Below are positions 1 to 5,705 of a DNA stretch of 7,838 nt, piece by piece. Source of the stretch: UBA1738 sp964388835. Lineage in GTDB: Bacteria > Bacillota > Clostridia > UBA1381. The notes under the pieces are model-generated. The model saw only the letters and a list, made by a program, of their open reading frames with translations. It did no database searches and was not told the DNA's origin. The stretch lies in NCBI GenBank assembly GCA_964388835.1, contig CAYMBZ010000063.1, positions 1-7,838 on the forward strand, read 5' to 3'. How positions within the stretch are numbered: position 1 is the first letter of the stretch; the number at the start of each line of letters is the position of its first letter. Made by a program: the position numbers and the translations under genes.

Positions 1-27
1 GGCATTGCGCTCGGGCTTGTTTTTTTG
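1..27 (+). terminator. Probable 3' arm and T-tract of a terminator cut by the window edge
   Basis: The window opens with a GC-rich stretch (1-18) that runs straight into TTGTTTTTTT (18-27). This is the form of the descending arm and T-tract of a rho-independent terminator for a plus-strand gene to the left. The ascending arm would lie before base 1, so the hairpin itself cannot be seen. This is inference from one half of the structure. Confidence 0.3.
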
Positions 28-45
28 AGGTATTTACTTTTCATG

Positions 46-83
46 CCCTCACCACCTCCTACAGCGGAGCCTCTCCATGAGGG
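46..83. repeat. REP-like nested palindrome
   Basis: CCCTCA (46-51) pairs with TGAGGG (78-83), and inside it CTCC (56-59) pairs with GGAG (66-69), giving a two-level stem-loop. The outline (CCCTCA, an inner GC-rich hairpin, then a CTCTCCATGAGGGAGAA-like tail) resembles the palindromic intergenic repeats scattered through many Clostridia genomes. The pairing is seen directly. Membership of a dispersed family is from memory and unverified. No coding signal overlaps it. Confidence 0.45.
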
Positions 84-238
84 AGAAACCTTTGGAGTAC
101 GCTTCGGGCGGAGATGACGGAGTGGGGAGAAGAACCGGAGTGTAAAACATTGCGAGTTTGCGAAAAAGGCTCCTTAGTTCTCGCTATTAGATTGCGGGAG
201 CTTGGTATTTTATTGGAAATTCTCCTGTAAGATAATAA
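84..238. other. Intergenic DNA with no gene recognised
   Basis: No open frame here has a plausible ribosome binding site or a recognisable protein. One short inverted pair, GCGAG (152-156) with CTCGC (180-184), and a near-direct repeat of TTGCGA (150-155 and 157-162) are visible but unremarkable. The purine-rich, GGAG-studded stretch around 83-150 may belong to the same repeat as the palindrome at 46-83. I see no promoter or RNA gene. Confidence 0.5.
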
Positions 239-321
239 ATAAGAGATAACAGATAATAGTGCAAAAGGGGCGGAAATACGCAATATCTTTTATCTATTCA
301 CTATTATCCATTATCTCTTAT
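239..321. repeat. 83-base foldback (inverted-repeat) element, possibly MITE- or REP-like
   Basis: A 23-base arm at 239-261 (ATAAGAGATAA, CA, GATAATAGTG) is the reverse complement of 299-321 apart from the two central bases, so 21 of 23 positions pair. Within the 37-base interior, AAAAG (263-267) pairs with CTTTT (287-291) and GCG (270-272) with CGC (279-281), so the whole segment can fold as one long hairpin. The arms are AT-rich with a recurring GATAA motif. No reading frame or transposase is inside. It starts 26 bases beyond the 3' end of the tRNA-Arg gene, so minus-strand readthrough from the tRNA would produce the hairpin RNA. Confidence 0.6.
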
Positions 322-325
322 CTTA

Positions 326-341
326 GGCAAGCTTGATTGCC
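326..341 (-). other. Small hairpin just downstream of tRNA-Arg
   Basis: GGCAA (326-330) and TTGCC (337-341) form a 5-bp stem with a 6-base loop, five bases beyond the CCA end of the tRNA on the minus strand. No U-tract follows in that direction (the next bases read TAAGATAAG), so it does not qualify as a standard intrinsic terminator. It could help 3' end formation or processing of the tRNA precursor, but that is a guess. Confidence 0.35.
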
Positions 342-346
342 ACTTT

Positions 347-423
347 TGGTACACCCGACTGGAGTCGAACCAGCGGCACATAGCGTCGGAGGCTATTGCT
401 CTATCCAACTGAGCTACGGGTGC
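347..423 (-). tRNA. tRNA-Arg, anticodon CCG
   Basis: This 77-base minus-strand gene folds as a full cloverleaf. The acceptor arm GCACCCG pairs with CGGGTGT (one G-U at the end), the D stem is GCTC/GAGC with an AGTTGGATA loop, and the anticodon stem is ATAGC/GCTAT with loop CTCCGAC. The variable loop is GTGCC, the T stem is GCTGG/CCAGT with a TTCGACT loop, and the discriminator A is followed by an encoded CCA. The anticodon CCG (plus-strand 387-389) reads the arginine codon CGG. It has its own near-consensus promoter and is transcribed away from the protein operon. A short open frame that crosses it on the same strand is an artefact of the tRNA sequence. Confidence 0.96.
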
Positions 424-436
424 ATACAACACTACC

Positions 437-465
437 ATTATATCAAATTTAAGCGCTGTTGTCAA
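437..465 (-). promoter_or_regulatory. Sigma-A promoter of tRNA-Arg (TTGACA-17-TATAAT)
   Basis: Read on the minus strand, a perfect -35 TTGACA (460-465) and a perfect -10 TATAAT (437-442) are separated by exactly 17 bases, with TG one base before the -10 (extended -10). Transcription would start near 430, about seven bases before the mature tRNA 5' end at 423. Such a consensus promoter fits a highly expressed stable RNA. Confidence 0.9.
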
Positions 466-548
466 ACAAAAACGTTGTTTTTTTGTAAAAATAGGCATGA
501 ATGCTGAAAATGTAAAAAAAATGTATCAAAAATGAAACACAAATCATG

Positions 549-576
549 TTGATTTTTGCGGTATTTATTATATAAT
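549..576 (+). promoter_or_regulatory. Probable promoter of the U32-maf-mreBCD-mrdA operon
   Basis: TATAAT at 571-576 has TTGATT at 549-554 as the -35, a four-of-six match with 16-base spacing. A start near 583 would give a leader of about 48 bases before the first gene. This is the only convincing plus-strand promoter before mrdA, so it may drive all six genes. A second TATAAT at 582-587 lacks a -35 at a usable distance. Confidence 0.6.
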
Positions 577-614
577 GTAGTTATAATGGAGTTTTAGACG
601 AAAAAGCTGATATG

Positions 615-620
615 AAAGGA
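615..620 (+). promoter_or_regulatory. Ribosome binding site that decides the U32 gene start
   Basis: AAAGGA at 615-620 lies 10 bases before the ATG at 631 but only one base before the in-frame ATG at 622. The second spacing is too short for initiation, so 631 is the better start. Starting there also gives the protein the usual MELLAPAG N-terminus. Confidence 0.65.
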
Positions 621-630
621 TATGGCAATA

Positions 631-2673
631 ATGGAATTACTGGCACCGGCAGGCTCGTTTTCTGCACTTTGTGCGGCAGTTCAAAGCGGAGCAGACGCCG
701 TTTATATAGGCGGAAGCGAATTTTCCGCAAGAAGAAGTGCTGTGAATTTCAATATCGACGAAATAAAAAAAGCCGCGGATTACTGCCACTTGCGCGGCGC
801 TGCACTTCACGTTGCGGCAAATATTTTAATAAAAGAAAACGAAATAAAAAAATTCATTGATTACATAGGAAATCTGTATGAAATAGGTGTGGATGCCGTA
901 ATAATTCAGGATATCGGGATGGCGCGTGAGGTTCACAGACTTTTCCCAAATTTGCCGTTACATGCAAGCACGCAAATGACCGCAACCGGTTTAAACGCTG
1001 CAAAAGAGCTGAAGAAGATAGGTTTTTCACGTGTGGTACTGGCGCGTGAGCTTTCAAGGGAAGCTATAAGAAAAATTTGTGCCGAATCGGGTGTTGAAAC
1101 CGAGGTTTTTGTTCACGGCGCAATTTGTATGTCATATTCCGGGCAGTGCCTTATGAGCAGTATTATCGGCGGCAGAAGCGGAAATCGTGGCATGTGCGCA
1201 CAGCCTTGCAGATTGCCGTACAGGATTGACGAAAATAGCGGATATTTGCTGAGCCCAAAAGATTTATGCATGATAGAAAGATTGGATGAGCTTAAGGATA
1301 TGGGCGTAACCTCTCTTAAAATAGAGGGGAGGCTAAAGCGCAAGGAATACACCGCGGCTGTTTGCGGCGTATACAGGAAGTATATCGATGAGCCGCGAAA
1401 AGTTCAAAAAAGCGATATGGATGAGCTGTACAATGCCTTTTCCAGAAGCGGATTTACCTGTGGTTATTTTGATTCAAAACCGGGACGTGGGATGATGACC
1501 TACGAAAATCCCGCAAACGCATCGGAAAACATATTTTCCGAAGAGGCAAAAAAATGTTGCGCTGAGGAAGCTAATTTCAAAAAGACCGAAATATTTATGT
1601 CTGCCGAAATGAGGAGCGGAAAACCGCTTCATATTGCTGTGTGGGATGAATACGGAAATTTTGCCGATGCATACAGCGATGCTGTTGTTGAAGCCGCGGT
1701 AAATCGACCGATGGATTATGAGCGCTTATATAAACAGCTTCTTAAACTCGGCGCAACTCCTTTTTTTGCAAAAAGTGCGGAGATTGATTTAGAGGAGGGA
1801 ACAGCCGTTGCGGTTTCTGAAATCAACTCGGCAAGAAGAAGAGCGGTGGATAAGCTGATTGAGTTAAAATGCAAAAGCTATGCCGAAAGAAGCACCGTAA
1901 AATCCATGGCGCGCAAAAAGAGCAAAAAAGAGTTTTCGGGTGAAACAATTCTTGCCGCACAGGTAGCCGACGAAGCGCAGGCAAAAGCTTGCGTAAAGGC
2001 GGGAATCGACATTATATATGCGGACACGCCTCTTGCCAATAGTCTCACCCAAAAAGGGATAAATGCGGAAATTATTGCAAAGCTTCCGCCGATACCGAGG
2101 GATGACAGGGCGTATGAAAAGCCTGTAACAAGCGCGGTTTTGATTTCAAATATTGCACAACACGCATCGGATAAACAGTGCTACGGTGATTTCAGACTTA
2201 ATATTTTTAATGAATCAAGCTGTGAGGTTTATTCGGACACATACCGCGTTACGGTTTCTCCGGAGCTGAATTTAAAGGAACTTTCCGGTATCTCGGAGGG
2301 ACAGGAAATTATCGTATACGGAAGAATTCCGCTTATGGCAATGGAAAACTGCCCGCTAAGAGCTTTAGGAAAATGCGCAAAACACAGCATGAACCACAGT
2401 ATAACCGATAGGAAGGGAGAAAATTTTCCGTTAAAATGTAACGAGGGCTGCGTTCTTGAACTTTTAAATTCAAAGCCGATATTCATGGCGGATAAACCAA
2501 AAGATTTGGAAAAACTTAAAGCAGATGCATGGCGGCTAATCTTTACGGTTGAAAATCCGGAGGAGTGTACAAAAATTGTGAATATGTATAAATCGGCGCT
2601 TTCGGGAAAAGCGGCGGAAACTCCGGCTGAAAACACGTTTACCCGCGGACATTTTTACCGCGGAGTTGAGTAA
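631..2673 (+). CDS. U32-family peptidase-like protein, RlhA/YdcP type (probable RNA hydroxylation enzyme)
   Basis: 680 residues from ATG 631 (683 from ATG 622). The N-terminus MELLAPAGS, the GADAVYIGG strand and the HASTQMTATG motif mark the U32 TIM-barrel domain. The family signature is exact at residues 158-176 (E158-x-F-x2-G-A-x-C166, then SGQC173). C189, C193 and C213 follow, in the GMCAQPC and SPKDLC motifs. Characterised relatives hold a 4Fe-4S cluster with such cysteines and help form 5-hydroxy-pyrimidines in RNA: TrhP on tRNA U34, RlhA on 23S rRNA C2501 in E. coli. A DUF3656-like segment covers roughly 315-415, and the C-terminal part has a second cysteine set (C574, C582, C603, C607). 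The length matches RlhA/YdcP rather than the shorter TrhP. The old 'collagenase/peptidase' label is probably misleading. First gene of the operon, 34 nt before maf. RNA substrate is inferred. Confidence 0.88.
   Translation: MELLAPAGSFSALCAAVQSGADAVYIGGSEFSARRSAVNFNIDEIKKAADYCHLRGAALHVAANILIKENEIKKFIDYIGNLYEIGVDAVIIQDIGMAREVHRLFPNLPLHASTQMTATGLNAAKELKKIGFSRVVLARELSREAIRKICAESGVETEVFVHGAICMSYSGQCLMSSIIGGRSGNRGMCAQPCRLPYRIDENSGYLLSPKDLCMIERLDELKDMGVTSLKIEGRLKRKEYTAAVCGVYRKYIDEPRKVQKSDMDELYNAFSRSGFTCGYFDSKPGRGMMTYENPANASENIFSEEAKKCCAEEANFKKTEIFMSAEMRSGKPLHIAVWDEYGNFADAYSDAVVEAAVNRPMDYERLYKQLLKLGATPFFAKSAEIDLEEGTAVAVSEINSARRRAVDKLIELKCKSYAERSTVKSMARKKSKKEFSGETILAAQVADEAQAKACVKAGIDIIYADTPLANSLTQKGINAEIIAKLPPIPRDDRAYEKPVTSAVLISNIAQHASDKQCYGDFRLNIFNESSCEVYSDTYRVTVSPELNLKELSGISEGQEIIVYGRIPLMAMENCPLRALGKCAKHSMNHSITDRKGENFPLKCNEGCVLELLNSKPIFMADKPKDLEKLKADAWRLIFTVENPEECTKIVNMYKSALSGKAAETPAENTFTRGHFYRGVE
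2643..2663 (+). other. GC-rich hairpin at the end of the U32 gene
   Basis: CCGCGG occurs at 2643-2648 and again at 2658-2663, each self-complementary, able to form a 6-bp stem with a 9-base T-rich loop just before the stop codon at 2671-2673. A short T run (2675-2679) comes 11 bases later, too far for a standard terminator. It might mark an RNA processing or partial attenuation point between the U32 gene and maf. Confidence 0.3.
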
Positions 2674-2707
2674 ATTTTTGAAAGATGTATATAATAAAGG
2701 TAAAATT

Positions 2708-3307
2708 ATGAAAAAAATTATTTTGGCTTCGGGTTCACCGAGGAGAAAAGAAATTCTAAACAATATTGGGTTAAAATTTGAAGTGGCGGTTTCAAATGCG
2801 GACGAAAGCTCGGTAAATCCCGACAGTATTCCCGTTGGAGTATATGTCCAGGAGCTTGCGCTTTTAAAGGCGAGCGCAGTTGCGGAAGACGTTGAAGATG
2901 CATTGATAATCGCCGCGGATACCGTTGTTGCGTGCGACGGAAAAATCTTGGGAAAGCCTAAGACAAGCGAGGATGCTGTTGTGATGCTTAAAAGTCTTTC
3001 GGGCAAATGTCACAGCGTGTTTACGGGAATTTGTGTAATGCGCACACGCGACCTTTACAGCGTATGTAAAATGAAAGAAACAAAGGTTTATTTTAAAGAG
3101 CTTACCGATGAAAAAATACGCGGATATGTTGAAAGCGGCGAGCCTATGGATAAGGCGGGCGCATACGGAATACAGGGATTGGGAAGCCTTTTGGTGGATA
3201 AAATCGAGGGCGACTATTTGAATGTTGTGGGTCTTCCCGCAACATGTCTTGCGGAAATTTTGGAAAAAGAATTTGATATTGATTTGTTGAAGGAGAATTG
3301 TAGATGA
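2708..3307 (+). CDS. maf: Maf nucleoside triphosphate pyrophosphatase (YhdE-like)
   Basis: 199 residues, the normal length. Maf proteins hydrolyse nucleoside triphosphates (dTTP/UTP and modified nucleotides) to monophosphates plus pyrophosphate, in the cytoplasm. They have been linked to septum inhibition and to cleaning the nucleotide pool. The diagnostic motifs are all present: ASGSPRR near the N-terminus (S8-R13), D71-TVV followed by ILGKP (80-84), DKAGAYGIQG, and EGDYLNVVGLP near the C-terminus. The last pattern suits the YhdE dTTPase/UTPase branch better than the YceF m7GTP branch, but the split is inferred. ATG 2708 has AAAGG at 2696-2700, seven bases upstream. A longer TTG start at 2666 would overlap the U32 gene and lacks a usable site. 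The stop overlaps the mreB start by four bases (ATGA), so translation is probably coupled. Unlike B. subtilis, no radC separates maf from mreB. Confidence 0.95.
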   Translation: MKKIILASGSPRRKEILNNIGLKFEVAVSNADESSVNPDSIPVGVYVQELALLKASAVAEDVEDALIIAADTVVACDGKILGKPKTSEDAVVMLKSLSGKCHSVFTGICVMRTRDLYSVCKMKETKVYFKELTDEKIRGYVESGEPMDKAGAYGIQGLGSLLVDKIEGDYLNVVGLPATCLAEILEKEFDIDLLKENCR

Positions 3308-4332
3308 AACTCAAGGCTTTTGATTTTGGCAGTGATGTGTGCATAGATTTGGGAACTGCCAACACACTGCTGTATATACGTGGAAAAGGAATAGTTATCC
3401 GCGAGCCCTCTGTGGTTGCGATTGATAAATATACGGGAAAGGTACTTGCTGTCGGAAACGATGCAGATGAGATGCTCGGAAGAACACCGGAGAATATTGT
3501 GGCAATCCGCCCGGTTCGCGACGGGGTTATTGCGGATTTTGAGATTACGGAGGCAATGCTCAAACGGCTGTTGGGAATCGCTCTCGGCAAAATAGGCGGT
3601 CTTTTCAAACCGAAAGTTACCGTTTGTGTGCCGTCGGGTGTTACCGATGTTGAAAAGCGTGCCGTAATTCAATCTCTAACACTTGCCGGGGCCAAAAGCG
3701 TTACAATTATCGAAGAGCCCATGGCAGCGGCATTGGGCGCGGGAATTGAAGTTCTTAAAGCTGAGGGACACATGATTGTTGATATTGGCGGAGGTACATG
3801 TGAAGCGGCAGTGGTCGCTCTCGGGGGAGTTGTTGCCGCACGTTCCATGCGCAGTGCAGGATGCGCATTTGACAATGCTATTGTGAATTATGTAAAAAGA
3901 AAATACAATCTTACAATCGGAGACAAAACAGCTGAGGAAATTAAGCTTGCAATAGGTTCCGCTCAGCCATATGCGGATGAGGGGTACTATGAGGTTCGCG
4001 GGAGAGATGTTATAACAGGTCTTCCTAACAATATCCGCATATCCGCAAGTGAAGTGCGGGAAGCAATGTCTGAAAACATCATGTACATTATAGAAGAAAT
4101 ACGTGATACACTTGAAATTACACCGCCCGAGCTTAATGCGGATATTCTTGAGAACGGGATAACCGTAACCGGCGGAGGTGCGCTTATCAGAAATATTGAT
4201 AAGGCTATCGGCGCGGCTTTGGGAGTTCCGGTACGTATTGCCGATGAGCCGCTGGATTGCGTGATACTGGGTACCGGTATGGCGATAGAAAACGGAGATA
4301 TAATCAGACGTTCTTCCGCGGCGCGCAGATAG
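3304..4332 (+). CDS. mreB: Rod shape-determining protein MreB (bacterial actin)
   Basis: 342 residues, full length. MreB polymerises with ATP into membrane-bound filaments that guide lateral-wall synthesis together with MreC, MreD, RodA and PBP2. Visible actin-fold motifs: phosphate 1 DLGTANTLLY (from D15), the RPVRDGVIADFE stretch, CVPSGVTDVEKRAV, the EEPMAAALGAG segment with the likely catalytic glutamate E137, phosphate 2 DIGGGTCEAA (from D160), and the adenosine motif TGGGALI (from T289). Paralogues Mbl and MreBH are similar, but position next to mreC and mreD argues for MreB. AAGGAG (3290-3295) lies eight bases before the ATG, inside the end of maf. Odd points: C166 where threonine is usual in phosphate 2, and GCAFD (186-190) where MreB normally has a GDEFD/GDEMD-type sequence. 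The frame is intact and all other motifs look functional. Confidence 0.97.
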   Translation: MKLKAFDFGSDVCIDLGTANTLLYIRGKGIVIREPSVVAIDKYTGKVLAVGNDADEMLGRTPENIVAIRPVRDGVIADFEITEAMLKRLLGIALGKIGGLFKPKVTVCVPSGVTDVEKRAVIQSLTLAGAKSVTIIEEPMAAALGAGIEVLKAEGHMIVDIGGGTCEAAVVALGGVVAARSMRSAGCAFDNAIVNYVKRKYNLTIGDKTAEEIKLAIGSAQPYADEGYYEVRGRDVITGLPNNIRISASEVREAMSENIMYIIEEIRDTLEITPPELNADILENGITVTGGGALIRNIDKAIGAALGVPVRIADEPLDCVILGTGMAIENGDIIRRSSAARR

Positions 4333-4354
4333 ATTATTTTGTGAGGTTTTACCG

Positions 4355-5209
4355 ATGTCATTTCTAAAGAAAAAATATTTAAAAATTATTTTGGCTGTAG
4401 TAGCGGTTACGGCAGGATTATCGCTTGCGGCGTATTTCGGAAACAATCCTGTGGGGCGTGCTGTTTATACCGTTATGTCACCTGTTTTGGATGGTGTGTA
4501 TAACATAACAACACCGATCAGAAAAGTTGTATCTGCCGCGGCGAATGCCTCTGAATATGAAAGGCAGATAGAAATATTGAAAACCGAGCTAACCACCTTA
4601 AAAGCGGAAAACAAGAACAAAGAGGACTATATTACCGAAAACAGACGACTTAAAGAGCTTTTGGACATTAAGGACGGAAGTATGTCTGATTACAGCACCG
4701 TTACGGCAAGGGTGGTATCGTACGAGCCGAACAGCTGGTACGATACGGTTATGCTGAATAAGGGTTCAAGCGTCGGAATCGGCGAAAACGATATAGTTGT
4801 AACAAATCTCGGAGTTGTGGGACGAGTTACCGAGGTCGGAAAAAATTGGGCGAAGGTTTCAACCGTAATCAATTCCGCGGATTCTGTCGGTGTTAAGCTG
4901 TCAAGAACAGAGGATGTGGGAGTGGTAAGCGGAGATGCAAATCTTGCGCAGGATAAAAGATGTCGACTTGAATATCTTTCGAACGACAAAAATCTGATTA
5001 AGGGTGATATTCTCGTAACATCTGGATTGGGCGGTGTTTTTCCGCCGGATTTAGTCGTCGGCAAGGTAGTGGAAATACGTTCGGACAGCGCGGGGAATTT
5101 GGATTATGCCGTAGTTGAGCCGAGCGTGGATTTTTCTGCGCTTTATGAGGTAATGGTAATAACCGGAACACGCAGCGGTACCGGTGAAAGTTTGGGAGAT
5201 ACTGAGTAA
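4355..5209 (+). CDS. mreC: Rod shape-determining protein MreC
   Basis: 284 residues, typical length. MreC is a bitopic membrane protein that joins cytoplasmic MreB and membrane MreD to the extracellular part of PBP2, and is thought to activate PBP2. Residues 1-10 are basic, followed by one membrane segment at about 11-28. A charged, leucine-bearing coiled coil (about 67-105) mediates dimerisation in the family, and the rest forms the paired beta-barrel domain. Family motifs are SWYDTVMLNKGS (S127-S138) with GVVGRV downstream, and TSGLGGVFP (T222-P230). The start has GAGG (4343-4346) eight bases upstream, in a 22-nt gap after mreB. The stop TAA shares its last base with the mreD ATG. The short tail after VMVITG is polar and poorly conserved, as is usual. 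Confidence 0.96.
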   Translation: MSFLKKKYLKIILAVVAVTAGLSLAAYFGNNPVGRAVYTVMSPVLDGVYNITTPIRKVVSAAANASEYERQIEILKTELTTLKAENKNKEDYITENRRLKELLDIKDGSMSDYSTVTARVVSYEPNSWYDTVMLNKGSSVGIGENDIVVTNLGVVGRVTEVGKNWAKVSTVINSADSVGVKLSRTEDVGVVSGDANLAQDKRCRLEYLSNDKNLIKGDILVTSGLGGVFPPDLVVGKVVEIRSDSAGNLDYAVVEPSVDFSALYEVMVITGTRSGTGESLGDTE

Positions 5210-5694
5210 TGAGAGCGATTAAGAATTTAAAATATGCGCTTTTATGCGTAATTGTTTTCATATGCGAAATTTCCTTTGCAAAATATATCGAAATAGGCGG
5301 CGCGGTTCCGGCACTGTCCTTTTCGCTTTGCTTAGCATGGGCGATGACGGAAAAAAGCGGTATGCGTATTGCGGTAATTTCAGCGGCTATGGGCGCCGTG
5401 CTTGACGCGTTTTCGGGACATGGCTTTGCTACATACACTGTTCTTTTTATGGTGGTTTCCCTTATATGCTACGAAATTCGTGACAAGCTTTTTTCTTCAA
5501 AAGCATTGTTTCTTGTATTCTGTGCTTTCATCATGAGCATAGCTGTTAATCTGATATACTGCTTGTTTCATATTGAGACTGTAAATGGGGGACTTTTGAA
5601 TGGTTTCACAGGGATTATTCTTCCGTCCGCTCTTTATAATACGGCGATTTCGGAGTTGTTTTACTTTGTTTTGAGAAAAATTCCCGGCTTTTAG
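5209..5694 (+). CDS. mreD: Rod shape-determining protein MreD
   Basis: 161 residues, usual length. MreD is a polytopic inner-membrane protein that interacts with MreC in the elongation complex. The sequence is very hydrophobic with five or six likely membrane segments at about 8-25, 33-47, 52-68, 73-90, 97-118 and 132-155. The GAVLDAFSGHGFATYT stretch matches the conserved G-x-x-x-D-x-x-S-G turn of the family. The ATG overlaps the mreC stop by one base (TAATG), with GGGAG at 5194-5198 as the ribosome binding site, so expression is likely coupled to mreC. The stop codon lies inside the ribosome binding site of mrdA. The assignment rests on membrane topology, the one motif and the operon position, since MreD sequences diverge strongly. 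Confidence 0.93.
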   Translation: MRAIKNLKYALLCVIVFICEISFAKYIEIGGAVPALSFSLCLAWAMTEKSGMRIAVISAAMGAVLDAFSGHGFATYTVLFMVVSLICYEIRDKLFSSKALFLVFCAFIMSIAVNLIYCLFHIETVNGGLLNGFTGIILPSALYNTAISELFYFVLRKIPGF

Positions 5695-5700
5695 GAGGTG
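5693..5700 (+). promoter_or_regulatory. Strong ribosome binding site of mrdA, overlapping the mreD stop
   Basis: AGGAGGTG (5693-5700) is a full match to the 16S rRNA anti-SD sequence. Its first two bases are the last two of the mreD stop codon TAG (5692-5694). It sits five bases before the GTG at 5706, supporting that GTG as the mrdA start and suggesting that ribosomes ending mreD restart on mrdA. Confidence 0.85.
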
Positions 5701-5705
5701 AAAGT

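Noticed and set aside
59..283. Minus-strand 74-residue open frame left of the tRNA
   Set aside because: It runs through the palindrome and foldback repeats, has no recognisable domain, and has no convincing ribosome binding site.
347..423. tRNA-Arg as an integration site for a mobile element to the left
   Set aside because: The 3' end does face the repeat-rich DNA, but no second copy of the tRNA end, integrase or phage-like gene is visible in the window.
304..498. Minus-strand 64-residue open frame over the tRNA region
   Set aside because: Its central residues (PVAQLDRA and following) are the translation of the tRNA-Arg gene, a common false ORF.
612..860. Plus-strand 82-residue open frame starting at ATG 612
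   Set aside because: It overlaps the U32 gene in another frame, is rich in Arg, Lys and Cys, and has no homology I recognise; it is a shadow of the real gene.
2666..2695. Internal promoter before maf (TTGAGT at 2666-2671, TATAAT at 2690-2695)
   Set aside because: The -35 matches only four of six with 18-base spacing, and transcription would start near 2702, downstream of the maf ribosome binding site at 2696-2700, giving an mRNA without it.
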